A stretch of DNA of 49,477 bases from Methanolobus sp. UBA32 (GTDB lineage Archaea; Halobacteriota; Methanosarcinia; Methanosarcinales; Methanosarcinaceae): the NCBI GenBank assembly GCA_002507205.1, contig DAZF01000055.1:1-49477 (forward strand), read 5' to 3'. Made by a program: the position numbers and the translations under genes. Below, piece by piece: positions 17,001-26,471 of this stretch. Every line of letters starts with the position of its first letter. Positions within the stretch are counted from its first letter, which is position 1. Under the pieces are notes generated by a model. It made no database searches, was not told where the DNA came from, and worked only from the letters and a program-made list of their open reading frames with translations.

Positions 17001-17951
17001 ATGCAACATTGTTCAAAAGAAGAGAAACTTCAGAACCCCATCAGGCAGGCAAAGATCATCGAAAACATGAGCGTTGACGAACTTGTACATGCCATCGATG
17101 GCTGTGCTTTCGGTGCAGGAAAATTAGCAGATGCTGTTGACATTTATACAGAGATGCTGGCTGGCGGGTCCACCAGTTTCTTCGGATTGGCAGGAGCTAT
17201 GGTGCCTGCGGGAATGCGGGACATTGTTTCAGATCTTATAAAAGACGGGTACATCGATGTGCTTGTCACCACCGGTGCCAACATGGTACATGAGATCGTG
17301 GAATCAATGGGATTGCACCACTATAAAGGATGTTCGGAATGTGATGACGTCGAATTGAAGCATGAGGAAATAAACAGGATATACGATGTCTACCTGCCGG
17401 AACCTTATTTTGTTGATTTTGAAGAGAAATTGAAGGCAATTCTTTCTGACATAGGTCCTGATACCATCTCCATCAGGGAGTTCATGACACATCTCGGAAA
17501 CAACATAGATGACAAGAATTCAATACTAAGAGCAGCAGCCGACATGAACGTTCCTGTCTATTGCCCAGCTATACAGGATTCAATGATAGGTCTTCAGGCA
17601 TGGCTCTTCAAGCAGACAAAGCCACTGAACGTTGACGCATTTGCAGACATGAAAGAGATAATAGACATCTGCTACGAAGCAAAGAATCCCGGAGCAGTGC
17701 TTATAGGTGGCGGTGTCCCCAAGAACTACATATTCCAGTCCATGCTCATAACCCACCAGGAATTCGAGTATGCAATTCAATTGACAATGGACACCCCTGA
17801 GACAGGCGGACTTAGCGGTGCAACACTTGATGAAGCACGCTCATGGGGTAAGGTCAGCGAAACAGCACGCTCGGTAACGGTCCATTCAGATGCCACAATA
17901 ACACTTCCGATCATGGTCGCTGCTGCAAGGAGCAGGCTTGCCAATATGTAA
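17001..17951 (+). CDS. dys: Deoxyhypusine synthase
   Basis: A 316-residue enzyme that moves the aminobutyl group of spermidine to a lysine of aIF5A, using NAD. The active lysine lies in [11 protein letters not shown] (Lys284). NAD-site phrases [10 protein letters not shown] and [10 protein letters not shown] and the segment [10 protein letters not shown] are conserved. The ATG at 17001 is preferred because gagg lies 7 bases upstream; an in-frame GTG at 16935 would add 22 residues unlike the family. Its stop is 19 nt from the pyrF start, so the two may share a transcript. A possible TATA (aataatatatatag) lies near 16790. Confidence 0.93.
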   Translation: MQHCSKEEKLQNPIRQAKIIENMSVDELVHAIDGCAFGAGKLADAVDIYTEMLAGGSTSFFGLAGAMVPAGMRDIVSDLIKDGYIDVLVTTGANMVHEIVESMGLHHYKGCSECDDVELKHEEINRIYDVYLPEPYFVDFEEKLKAILSDIGPDTISIREFMTHLGNNIDDKNSILRAAADMNVPVYCPAIQDSMIGLQAWLFKQTKPLNVDAFADMKEIIDICYEAKNPGAVLIGGGVPKNYIFQSMLITHQEFEYAIQLTMDTPETGGLSGATLDEARSWGKVSETARSVTVHSDATITLPIMVAAARSRLANM

Positions 17952-17970
17952 ATCACGCAGGAGCAGTTAC

Positions 17971-18624
17971 ATGGAAAGAAAGACAGGACTCATACTTGCA
18001 CTTGATGTCACAGACAGGGACGAAGCCATACAGATATCCGAAAAAGTTGCCGGATATGTGGATGCCATCAAAATAGGTTACCCTCTTGCCCTTGCAACAG
18101 GAATGGAGATAATAGGACAGCTTTCAAAGTACGCACCAATCATTGCAGATTTCAAGGTCGCTGACATACCAAACACAAACAGGCTGATATGTGAGCAGGT
18201 ATTCAAGGCAGGTGCAGACGGTGTTATCGTCCAGGGATTCACAGGACATGACAGTCTCGAAGCTGCTGTGAAACTTGCAAAGGAACAGGGGAAGGACATC
18301 TTCGTAGTTACCGAAATGAGCCACCCCGGTGCTCTTGATTTCATGCAGCAGGCTGGCGAAGGTATTGCAAAGATGGCAGCAGACGTAAAAGCTTCCGGCG
18401 TGGTCGCACCTGCAACCCGCCCGGAACGTGTTACAGAAATCAGAAAGATAATAGGAAGCGAGCTTTCCATCATATCACCCGGTGTGGGTGCACAGGGAGG
18501 CTCTGCCTCAGATGTCATAAAAGCTGGCGCTGACTGGGTGATCGTTGGCAGGAGCATTTACCAGTCAGATGAACCGGATATGGCTGCAAAAAAAATAGTT
18601 GATGAGATAAAAGAAGTTATCTGA
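17971..18624 (+). CDS. pyrF: Orotidine 5'-phosphate decarboxylase
   Basis: A 217-residue TIM-barrel enzyme of the last step of UMP synthesis. The catalytic set DFKVAD gives Asp60, Lys62 and Asp65. The phosphate-binding end VGAQGG...IVGRSIY is present. Length agrees with short archaeal PyrF. The ATG at 17971 has caggag upstream; an earlier in-frame codon would overlap the deoxyhypusine synthase gene. It converges on the coiled-coil gene, with an 8-bp complementary pair (tgtgtgcc at 18640-18647, ggcacaca at 18697-18704) between them. Confidence 0.95.
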   Translation: MERKTGLILALDVTDRDEAIQISEKVAGYVDAIKIGYPLALATGMEIIGQLSKYAPIIADFKVADIPNTNRLICEQVFKAGADGVIVQGFTGHDSLEAAVKLAKEQGKDIFVVTEMSHPGALDFMQQAGEGIAKMAADVKASGVVAPATRPERVTEIRKIIGSELSIISPGVGAQGGSASDVIKAGADWVIVGRSIYQSDEPDMAAKKIVDEIKEVI

Positions 18625-18706
18625 TCATTGATCTGAACTTGTGTGCCGATGATGATAAAACCAAATCTGATACATGATGAACCCTATGAGTTCTGAGGCA
18701 CACATA

Positions 18707-20167
18707 TCATCCCATTAAATCTATATTCTGTTTGAGTATCTGTGAAAATACTTCATTCTTCTTAACATCGACTCTTGCTTCTTCAAGACTTCTTTTCAGA
18801 TTGGAAACTGAACTTTCAAGGCTCTGGATATAGATCATCTGCTGTTCCAGTTTGTTATTGAGCTTCTTGATATCGAGATTCTGGCGATGTATAGTAACAT
18901 GAGTACCAATTTCATTGCTGGTTTTCTCAACCATCTCTTCAAGCTCTTTTCTTTTGGATTCCATCTCTGCAAGGGCTTTTTCAATATCCATTTCCAATAC
19001 TGAATTATCCTCACGCCTCTGCTTTAGCTTTTCATCCTCGGCCTCAAGCTCGGCTTTCTTCTCTTTCAGAGCCTTCATCTCTTCCTGGAAAGCAAGTTCC
19101 TTTTCCTTGTGAACCTGTATCTTTTCCTCATGCTTCAACCTGAGTTTTTCATCCTCAGCTTCAAACTCAGCTTTCTTTGCTTCCAGGGTCTTTATTTGTT
19201 CCTGGAAAGCCAGCTCCTTCTCTTCATGAGCTTTGACACTTTCTTCATACTTCAGTCGGGAAGCTTCCAGTTCACCTGTCTTTGAACCGATTTCAGCGAG
19301 CTCAGTATGTATATTACCTTTTATGCCCTCGATTGAAGAACGCTTTTTTGTAAGGACCGATTCTTCATCCTCAAGTTCACACCTGAGTGTCTCAATATCC
19401 GCACGCTTTCGATTGAGCTCTTTTAATTCAGCGTAATAATCGGACTTTATTGCCTCAATGGCTGCAGGATAGCTGATATCTGCCAGATCAATGGAGATTT
19501 CCTCACCTGCTAAAAGTTTCTCTTCCAGATACCGGCGTTTTTCATCCAGATCATATTTCTGCTGATTGTACTTTTCAAGCTCACTATCATAAGTGGATCG
19601 CAGGGAAGACAATTCTTCCATCTTTGCAGTATACTCAGCAAATTCTTTCTCATATCCAAGTCTTGAGTCTTCAAACTCTTTAACCTGAGCTTCAAACGCA
19701 GAACGCTTTTCTTCAAATGCAGCGAGCTCTTTTTTAAGCGCTTCTTTCTGTTCAGGAGGGATAGCCTTTTCAGCCTTCTGCACAGCAGATTTCATTATCG
19801 CGCATTTATTCTTAAGCTCCTTTTCCTGTTCAGATAATTTGCTTTTGAGTTCATCAAGTTCTTTTTGTTTTTCCTCATACTCACTGAGATTGGATTCATA
19901 CCGCTTCTTTATTTCTGAAAGCACAGACTCTTTCTGGAGAAGATCTTCTATATCTGAACCCAGCGTTTTGTAAACAGACTCCTGATTTTCCCGAGCATGA
20001 ACCTGATTATTTCCAGGCATGTAATTCTGCGGGCTGGAGGACGATTCATCTTTTTTTACTTCCTTTTCCACATCATCTGTTTCAATAGGTTTTCTATAGA
20101 TATTAGGAGTAAAAACCTTAGCTGATTTTTCAGCCTTTTTATTTTCCTCGGACCACAATGACTTCAT
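18707..20167 (-). CDS. Long coiled-coil protein paired with an actin-like ATPase
   Basis: A 486-residue, highly charged protein that is almost wholly heptad coiled coil from about residue 70 to 480. There is no transmembrane segment and no ATP-binding motif. The first 65 residues are polar and less regular. Two tandem copies of a 39-residue unit (AFQE...KKAE.EAEDEKL, about residues 302-379) match a 117-bp DNA repeat at 19031-19264. Its start codon overlaps the stop of the actin-like gene as ATGA, so the two are surely co-translated. It could be a filament-binding, bundling or scaffold protein for that ATPase. No known family is recognised; similarity searches with coiled coils would be misleading. 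Confidence 0.75.
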   Translation of the reverse strand: MKSLWSEENKKAEKSAKVFTPNIYRKPIETDDVEKEVKKDESSSSPQNYMPGNNQVHARENQESVYKTLGSDIEDLLQKESVLSEIKKRYESNLSEYEEKQKELDELKSKLSEQEKELKNKCAIMKSAVQKAEKAIPPEQKEALKKELAAFEEKRSAFEAQVKEFEDSRLGYEKEFAEYTAKMEELSSLRSTYDSELEKYNQQKYDLDEKRRYLEEKLLAGEEISIDLADISYPAAIEAIKSDYYAELKELNRKRADIETLRCELEDEESVLTKKRSSIEGIKGNIHTELAEIGSKTGELEASRLKYEESVKAHEEKELAFQEQIKTLEAKKAEFEAEDEKLRLKHEEKIQVHKEKELAFQEEMKALKEKKAELEAEDEKLKQRREDNSVLEMDIEKALAEMESKRKELEEMVEKTSNEIGTHVTIHRQNLDIKKLNNKLEQQMIYIQSLESSVSNLKRSLEEARVDVKKNEVFSQILKQNIDLMG

Positions 20168-21204
20168 AATATCAATTCCTCATCCTGTTTTCCAGCACAT
20201 AATTGTTGCCAGAATTCCAGCGGCATGTTCCTGGCAAGTTCCAATGCACCTTCAGAAATGGCAAAAGCAGAGTCCGGGTCAAGAAATACTTTGCCTCCGC
20301 CAAGCTCTTTAAGCTCATTCTCAATAAAAGTGCCAAGCTCTGGTAGATTGCTGGTACCGCCAAATATATGGATATTGTTCCTTACGGTTTCACGTATCTC
20401 AGCATCAGCACCAGATAACACCCTTGTGATGCCTGAAACTATGTCAGTTAACACAAACTCACATGCAATCTGCATCTCTTCTGCTATTGATTCAGGAAGG
20501 GTGCCGTTTTCAAGAGGAACATCCACAATACATGGATCCTGTCCTGAGCCAAGAGTTCCGTATTTTTCTTTCCAGTCCATGGCAAGTTCTTCCGTCATTC
20601 TTGAATCCGGCCATCTTTCAGTGATAAGTTTGACGATCTCCCGGTCGATATCCTTTCCGGCACATGGAAGACTCAGACACTCGTTTTGTTGTGGAATATT
20701 GCTGTTAATAACGCATATATCTGTTTTACCGCACCCTATATCCACTATCATTGCCCCTTCCTGAAGAGACTTTTTGTAAGCTATGCAAAAGAGCTCATCC
20801 ACGACCATTGCACCTGAAAAAATATCACTGGAAAGTTCCAGAAGATTCATTTTGTATTGCCTGTCCGCGTTGGAAGGGACACCTATTATCGCATAGGCGG
20901 TCTGCTTGTCAGGATCAATATCATGTTTGTTGAGAAAATCTTTTAAAAACTTCTTAAAAGCAAGAATATCATCTTTCCCCTTCAATTCATTGTTCAGGGC
21001 TTCTTTGATAACACCATCCTGCAATTCCATAGCTTCTTTACCGGATAGTATTTTTTCTTCTGTGTTATCACTATCTTCCTGCAGAAAAGTTACCACACTT
21101 CGCTCTGAGAACTTTTTCCCATCGCTGGTGCAAACCGATGTTTTGAACACACCCGCATCTATTCCAAGATACAGGCACCCATTATTACTGTCAAAGTCCT
21201 CCAT
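20164..21204 (-). CDS. Actin-like (MreB/MamK-type) ATPase
   Basis: A 346-residue ATPase of the actin/Hsp70 fold. Phosphate-1 is GIDAGVFKTSV (14-24), phosphate-2 is MIVDIGCGKTDI (152-163), and the adenosine motif is IHIFGGTSNLPELG (278-291). The segment EELAMDWKEKYGTLG (206-219) matches the MreB position usually written as IK.E.G. An MreB-like VVDELFCIAYKK precedes phosphate-2. Length equals MreB and MamK, without the long C-terminal substrate domain of Hsp70. It could form filaments; archaeal crenactin is longer and different. No plasmid-partition partner is seen, but a coiled-coil gene overlaps its end. A minus-strand TATA-like element (aatatataaata) lies near 21305, so the pair may have its own promoter. 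Confidence 0.82.
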   Translation of the reverse strand: MEDFDSNNGCLYLGIDAGVFKTSVCTSDGKKFSERSVVTFLQEDSDNTEEKILSGKEAMELQDGVIKEALNNELKGKDDILAFKKFLKDFLNKHDIDPDKQTAYAIIGVPSNADRQYKMNLLELSSDIFSGAMVVDELFCIAYKKSLQEGAMIVDIGCGKTDICVINSNIPQQNECLSLPCAGKDIDREIVKLITERWPDSRMTEELAMDWKEKYGTLGSGQDPCIVDVPLENGTLPESIAEEMQIACEFVLTDIVSGITRVLSGADAEIRETVRNNIHIFGGTSNLPELGTFIENELKELGGGKVFLDPDSAFAISEGALELARNMPLEFWQQLCAGKQDEELIL

Positions 21205-21442
21205 ATTGATCTACCATCTTTTAAATTGATTCTCATGAAATTCACATAAATAGGATCATGAGATATTTTTTCCTGAATATGAAGTCTTATTAAATCAGTA
21301 TTTATATATTATGAACATGAGATTTCAGTTTATGGCGATGAATTAACAGAAAGAAAATTAACAGAAAGTACAAAACAGATGCATGAGGCATTAAACATAC
21401 AAATGGGCCTATGGACAAGATTTAGAAATAAATAATATATAA

Positions 21443-22333
21443 TTATATATAACTCTCTTTATGTTTTTTATACAAAACATGTATGATACCTTCTGCAAGA
21501 CCCAGCTGAGGAACATGCATATGAGTCACATTACCCCACTTCATAACTGAGTAATATATTCTGGAAGCAGGAACTATAACATCAGCCCTGTCCGGGCGCA
21601 GACCCAGTTTTGTTATACGCTGCTCCAGTGTGAAGCCCTTGAGATAGTTATTGAGATCTTTTATATCCGTATCCTGCAGAAGAGTACCGTCCTTCCTGCC
21701 GGACATACGGAAGAGTTTATTTATATTGCCACCGCTGCCGATAGCATTGTCGGGTTTATGCTTTCTGGTAGTATTTTTCACCCATTGCTTCATCTCATTC
21801 CAGTCTTCTTTTGTCACGATACCTTCAAGAATGCGAATTGTGCCTATATTGAATGACCTGTAAGCAAAGACCTCAACCCCTTTAAATAGAATTACTTCCG
21901 TGCTGCCACCACCCACATCAATATGAAGGTAGGTGGAATCACTGTTTCCAACTATCTTTTCTATACGATTGGAATAGATGATCTTTGCTTCCTTCCTTCC
22001 GCTTATGACCTTAAGATCAATACCACTCTTTTTCTTGATCATGGAAACGATCTCATCACTGTTGTCAGCTTCACGCATGGCTGAAGTTGCACACGCCATA
22101 AAATCAATTGGTCCATAAGCATCCATCAGATGTTTGAATGCGATCATCGTACTTACAAGACTGGAAACCTTTTCCTGAGATATATTATTGTGAACAAACG
22201 CATCCTCACCAAGTCGAATTGGCATACGAACAAGAGATATCTTTTCATAGATAGGTTCCGCACCATCTGAATCCACCCTTGAGAGAAGCAATCTCACGGC
22301 ATTGGAACCAACATCAATAGCAGCAAATTTCAT
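21443..22333 (-). CDS. ppx: Exopolyphosphatase, short Ppx/GppA form
   Basis: A 296-residue member of the Ppx/GppA family that removes phosphate from polyphosphate ends or hydrolyses pppGpp. Motifs are AIDVGSNAVRLLL (5-17), HIDVGGGSTEVILF and GSGGNINKL. It holds only the two actin-fold domains. The C-terminal HD-like domain of the long enterobacterial Ppx is missing; a similar HD domain is fused to a CYTH domain at 29803-31056. Its start overlaps the ppk1 stop (ATGA at 22330-22333), so synthesis and breakdown enzymes are co-translated. Confidence 0.9.
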   Translation of the reverse strand: MKFAAIDVGSNAVRLLLSRVDSDGAEPIYEKISLVRMPIRLGEDAFVHNNISQEKVSSLVSTMIAFKHLMDAYGPIDFMACATSAMREADNSDEIVSMIKKKSGIDLKVISGRKEAKIIYSNRIEKIVGNSDSTYLHIDVGGGSTEVILFKGVEVFAYRSFNIGTIRILEGIVTKEDWNEMKQWVKNTTRKHKPDNAIGSGGNINKLFRMSGRKDGTLLQDTDIKDLNNYLKGFTLEQRITKLGLRPDRADVIVPASRIYYSVMKWGNVTHMHVPQLGLAEGIIHVLYKKHKESYI

Positions 22334-24423
22334 AGGACACCCTCATTGTTCAATTGGTCTTCAAGGAAATCATAAATATCATCCTGAGCACGGTAAGACC
22401 TGTCCCCGCCTGTTCTGTATTTATTATCCTGTTGCTCATTGATTATCCTTGCCTTTATGTTATCCAGGAATTGTAAATTCATGTATTCTCTCAACTCATT
22501 TTGAAGAGAAGGATCATATATGGGTGTTGCAACTTCCACACGCCGGTCCAGATTCCTTACCATCCAGTCAGCTGATGAAATGAAATACTTTTCATCTTCA
22601 TTGTTGCAGAAAATGAAAACACGGGAATGCTCGAGATACTTATCAACTATACTGATGACCTCGATGTTTTCACTGAATCCTTCGACACCCGGAACAAGTG
22701 AACAGATACCCCTGATGACCAGTTTTATCCTGACCCCTGCCTTGCTGGCATCATATAGTTCATTTATCATCTCGCTATCCACAAGACTGTTCATCTTTGC
22801 ATGAATGTATGCCGGTTTCCCTGTTTCTGCATTCTTTATTTCATTTTTAATGTATTTTGTGAATGTATTGCGCATTTGCAGAGGAGCAACTATGAGATGC
22901 TTGTAATCATAGATTTTATAGTTATGAGTGAAAAAATCAAAAACCTTCTCCACTTCAAAAGTGAGATCACGATTTGAGGTCATGATTATATGATCACAAT
23001 AAAGCTTTGCAGTAGATTCATTGAAATTTCCCGTCCCGATACATGAATAGTGAGCAGGACCACTAGCCTCATTTCTTGTAATATGACAGAGTTTTGAATG
23101 GACTTTCAGACCGGGCACACCGTCAATTATCTTTGCACCTGCATCTTCAAGTTTCTGGGTCCAGTAAATATTAGATTCCTCATCAAATCTCGCCTGAAGT
23201 TCAATGACAACTGTAACGCTTTTCCCATTCTTTATCGCATTAATGAGCGCATTGATAACATTGGAATTGCGGGCAACCCTGTAAAGGGTGATCTTTATGC
23301 TTGAAACATTGGGATCGATGGCTGCCTCTCTTAGAAGGTCAATGAAATAATCGAATGACTGATAGGGATAATGAAGTAGAATATCTTTCTCCCGTATGGC
23401 AGCAAATATGCTTTTATGACGCAACAGGTCTCTGTGAGGTAAAGGTTGCTTTTTTTCGTAAAAGAAAGAATCTGGCCCCACAGGTGGAAAATTCATGAAA
23501 TCCTTTGCATTATGATATTTACCACCCGGCACCAGATTTTCGAATTTTTGTATCTTTAATCTTTTAAGTGTAAAATCCAGCAGGTAGTAAGGCATATCCC
23601 GGTCATAAACAAAACGAACCGGCTGGCCTTTTTTTCTTTCCTCAAGGCTCTCAGATACCTTTTCAAAGAAACTTTTGGTTACATCATCGTCTATATCCAG
23701 TTCAGCATCCCTGGTCAGTTTGATGGTATATGCACCTATTGAATCATATTCAAAGGTTGAGAAGATATCATCAAGACCAAACCGTATCACATCATCAAGC
23801 ATGATCACACATTTCTTCTCACCACAATGTGGGAGCATGATAAAACGAGGAAGCACATCAGCAGGAACCTCTATCAGAGCATATTTTGAACCTTTTGGAT
23901 CCCATTTTCTTTTGACGTCGATCAGTAGATAGATAACCTGATTCTTTAAATACGGGAAATCCTGAATATCTTTCAGCATGACAGGAATAAGGCGTGGTCG
24001 TACCTTTTCCTGGAAGTACGTTTTAAGGAAAGCCTTTTGAGCTCCATCAAGATGCGTTTCATCAACAATGAAAATATCATGCGTTTCAAGCTCCTTTGTA
24101 ATTTCGACAAATACTTTGTCAAAATCATCCCGAAGCTCCAGTACTTTATTATGCACCTGCTTCATGACCTTTTTAGGAGAATCACTTACCATAAACCTTG
24201 ACTTGAAACCAGCATCTATCATACGCTGTAATGTGCCAACCCTCACACTGAAAAATTCATCAAGGTTCGAAGAGAATATACCAAGGAACTTCAGACGTTC
24301 AAGTAATGGAACCTCCGGATCTTTCGCTTCCTGGAGTACTCTTTCATTGAATGAAAGCCAGCTTATCTCCCTGTTAATATAATCATTCACTTCATCAGAC
24401 CTAAAACTCATTTTTCGTGACAT
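22330..24423 (-). CDS. ppk1: Polyphosphate kinase 1
   Basis: PPK1 makes polyphosphate from ATP through a phospho-histidine. The N-terminal signature INREISWLSFNERVL, the segment SNLDEFFSVRVG, the catalytic-histidine region GLKVHSKLCHI and the second histidine YLEHSRVFIF, with SADWMVRNLDRRVE near the end, are all present. The coding frame is open up to an ATG at 24519, but that extension covers AT-rich promoter-like DNA (tatatagtgatatatag); the Met at 24423 (697 residues) or 24411 fits the family better. Neither has a clear Shine-Dalgarno sequence. It follows the CHAD gene on the same strand and overlaps ppx. Confidence 0.93.
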   Translation of the reverse strand: MSRKMSFRSDEVNDYINREISWLSFNERVLQEAKDPEVPLLERLKFLGIFSSNLDEFFSVRVGTLQRMIDAGFKSRFMVSDSPKKVMKQVHNKVLELRDDFDKVFVEITKELETHDIFIVDETHLDGAQKAFLKTYFQEKVRPRLIPVMLKDIQDFPYLKNQVIYLLIDVKRKWDPKGSKYALIEVPADVLPRFIMLPHCGEKKCVIMLDDVIRFGLDDIFSTFEYDSIGAYTIKLTRDAELDIDDDVTKSFFEKVSESLEERKKGQPVRFVYDRDMPYYLLDFTLKRLKIQKFENLVPGGKYHNAKDFMNFPPVGPDSFFYEKKQPLPHRDLLRHKSIFAAIREKDILLHYPYQSFDYFIDLLREAAIDPNVSSIKITLYRVARNSNVINALINAIKNGKSVTVVIELQARFDEESNIYWTQKLEDAGAKIIDGVPGLKVHSKLCHITRNEASGPAHYSCIGTGNFNESTAKLYCDHIIMTSNRDLTFEVEKVFDFFTHNYKIYDYKHLIVAPLQMRNTFTKYIKNEIKNAETGKPAYIHAKMNSLVDSEMINELYDASKAGVRIKLVIRGICSLVPGVEGFSENIEVISIVDKYLEHSRVFIFCNNEDEKYFISSADWMVRNLDRRVEVATPIYDPSLQNELREYMNLQFLDNIKARIINEQQDNKYRTGGDRSYRAQDDIYDFLEDQLNNEGVL

Positions 24424-24560
24424 TAAATACATTTGAATGCTGTCGTATTTTAATATAAGTACTGCAATCCTGTTATTTAATACTTCATACAGATTCATAT
24501 ATAGTGATATATAGTACAATATAGCTTTATACAGTCAATGCAAGTCAGCAGACACCATTT

Positions 24561-26444
24561 TCAAGATTGGTAAATACCTGATATTGCCTGCGAAAATCTC
24601 ACACTGAAATCCGGATCGATAACCTTTGACCATACATCAGGGAAGGCATCAAGGAGGTTTTGAAGTTCCTGTTCCCTGTATCCAAGATAAGCATCGACAC
24701 CGGGATAATCCTGAAGTCCGTTTGAGGCAGATGACTTCTTATTGCCGACTTCCCCCCACCTGCCATATTTCTCGAAATTATCCAGAAGTTCAAGTGCGAC
24801 TACCGTATCATGCATATCTCCCAGATTATCCTGAAGTGCTTTCAGGTCTTTGATCAGATCTTTGGATTCTGAACCAAGTACTTCTTTAAAGAATTCAAGA
24901 GTATAACGTAATATTTTAACATCAATTCTCAACAGGTGGTATTTTTCAAGGAACGGCTCAACTACGGTTTCATCTGAAATAACTTCGTCATATGCTCTGA
25001 CAGCTGCAAATTGTGTGTATAAAAGCACTGGCAGTACATCCATGACCCTGCAAGGAACAGGTTCACCATTCTTATTTACGGACTTCATTTTCCAGGATTT
25101 TTTACCCAGAAGATAGTCAGCAAAGTTATTTTTGAACTTATTATACTTTACATCATCCAGATACACAAGCATGTTACCACGCTGTTTTGCCTTCTCTATT
25201 AGAATTGAATCTGTAAGCGGATCCATTTCCATTCGCATTTCAGGAGCTTGCTCCCCAAGATAGTGATCTATTTTCTCAAGAAAAACATCCAGGTCTCTCA
25301 CAGAACCCAGCACCTTTCTTGTAAACTTGATGTTCTTGTAATGTGAAAACATCTTTTTCATATCAAGATAATCTTCCAGAACCTCGATAGCCGAACGCAT
25401 ACGCATTGCAGCAACCCTCATATCATGAAGTTCTTCAATGTCCTTTCCTACTTTGGTTCCTCTCTCGTGCTCAACCATGGCCCCGAAATTGAACATCAGT
25501 ATCTTGCGTGCAGCTTCACGCATTGTATCGGTGGCCTTAATATCGGTCTTTTTCATAGACCTGAATTCAGAGAATGGAACAACAGCTTCATCCTGGGCAG
25601 ATATATCAGGTGTTTCTGCGGAAGCCACTGCAATTGACCTAACATCTTCAACCGGAGTTTCTTCAGGTATTCCAATATCCCCGGTTTCCGGAACTTCAAC
25701 TATTTCCGGGAATTGTGTTGTCTCCAGAGCTGTGGGTTCGATGAAGCTATCATCTTCTTTAATCTCTTCAGCAATTGCTGGATCAGATATCGTGTTTTCC
25801 TCAGTGGTCTCCATTATTTGTGACTCCGTCGATTTATATTCAGAAGCGGTATCAGTTACAATGAACGTATCATCACTTCCACTTGTATTTGTAATGAGGG
25901 GATGATCGTAAGAAGCCGCAGTTATATTTGTCATCAATATGCCCGCAAAGGTTGCAAGCACGGAACAATCATTATGTTGATCAGGTTCATTGGTGATGAC
26001 AGGGCGTTGTTCATGCACTGCTGTTCCCTGCTTTTCTGAACCTTCAAAGACCTGCAGGAAATAATTAACGAAAATATTGATCAATAGCAGGAAAATCCCC
26101 AGTGAATAGAACATTATCACATAGGATACCCTTGGATATAACCAGTTTTCAGGGAATGAGAATGAGAACACAAGAAGTCCGGTTACAGAGAGCAGCATAC
26201 CTGCTATGAATGAATAGCTGCATGAGAGACGTTGGTGCATTCCTGCAATATTGATGCCTGCAAGAATTAGCAGCACCCCTAAACCCAGTAAGAAGCAGAC
26301 CATTAATATTGCCTCTGAACCGGAACTGCGACTGAGCCTGCTTATTATGGCAAATAGAAGACCGGTCATGCAAAAAACAAGACCGAACAAAAAGCCCAGA
26401 GATGCAGTTAAGGAATATTTCTTAACAAACATGTTCGATGACAA
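24561..26444 (-). CDS. Membrane-anchored CHAD-domain protein
   Basis: A 627-residue protein in three parts. Four transmembrane helices lie at about residues 15-35, 44-66, 77-97 and 108-130. A low-complexity acidic linker rich in Glu, Thr and Ile runs from about 150 to 300. The CHAD domain fills about 300-625, with its key phrases HDMRVAAMRMRSA, SVRDLDVFLEKI and LGDMHDTVVALELL. CHAD domains bind polyphosphate through basic and histidine residues and mark polyphosphate granules in bacteria. A membrane-bound form next to ppk1 suggests tethering of polyphosphate to the membrane. The start is read as TTG at 26444, with gaggag 6 bases upstream; an ATG four codons in is the alternative. Confidence 0.85.
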   Translation of the reverse strand: MSSNMFVKKYSLTASLGFLFGLVFCMTGLLFAIISRLSRSSGSEAILMVCFLLGLGVLLILAGINIAGMHQRLSCSYSFIAGMLLSVTGLLVFSFSFPENWLYPRVSYVIMFYSLGIFLLLINIFVNYFLQVFEGSEKQGTAVHEQRPVITNEPDQHNDCSVLATFAGILMTNITAASYDHPLITNTSGSDDTFIVTDTASEYKSTESQIMETTEENTISDPAIAEEIKEDDSFIEPTALETTQFPEIVEVPETGDIGIPEETPVEDVRSIAVASAETPDISAQDEAVVPFSEFRSMKKTDIKATDTMREAARKILMFNFGAMVEHERGTKVGKDIEELHDMRVAAMRMRSAIEVLEDYLDMKKMFSHYKNIKFTRKVLGSVRDLDVFLEKIDHYLGEQAPEMRMEMDPLTDSILIEKAKQRGNMLVYLDDVKYNKFKNNFADYLLGKKSWKMKSVNKNGEPVPCRVMDVLPVLLYTQFAAVRAYDEVISDETVVEPFLEKYHLLRIDVKILRYTLEFFKEVLGSESKDLIKDLKALQDNLGDMHDTVVALELLDNFEKYGRWGEVGNKKSSASNGLQDYPGVDAYLGYREQELQNLLDAFPDVWSKVIDPDFSVRFSQAISGIYQS

Positions 26445-26471
26445 TGATCTCTCCTCAGGTAATATTGACTA

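Noticed and set aside
16811..17077. 88-codon frame overlapping the start of deoxyhypusine synthase
   Set aside because: No ribosome site, no ATG start, and it runs in another frame through the conserved N-terminus of that enzyme.
18078..18557. 159-codon frame antisense to pyrF
   Set aside because: Complete overlap with a conserved enzyme gene and no independent start signal.
22330..24519. Longest possible start of ppk1 at 24519
   Set aside because: The added N-terminus is unlike PPK1 and covers TATA-rich DNA that is more likely the promoter.
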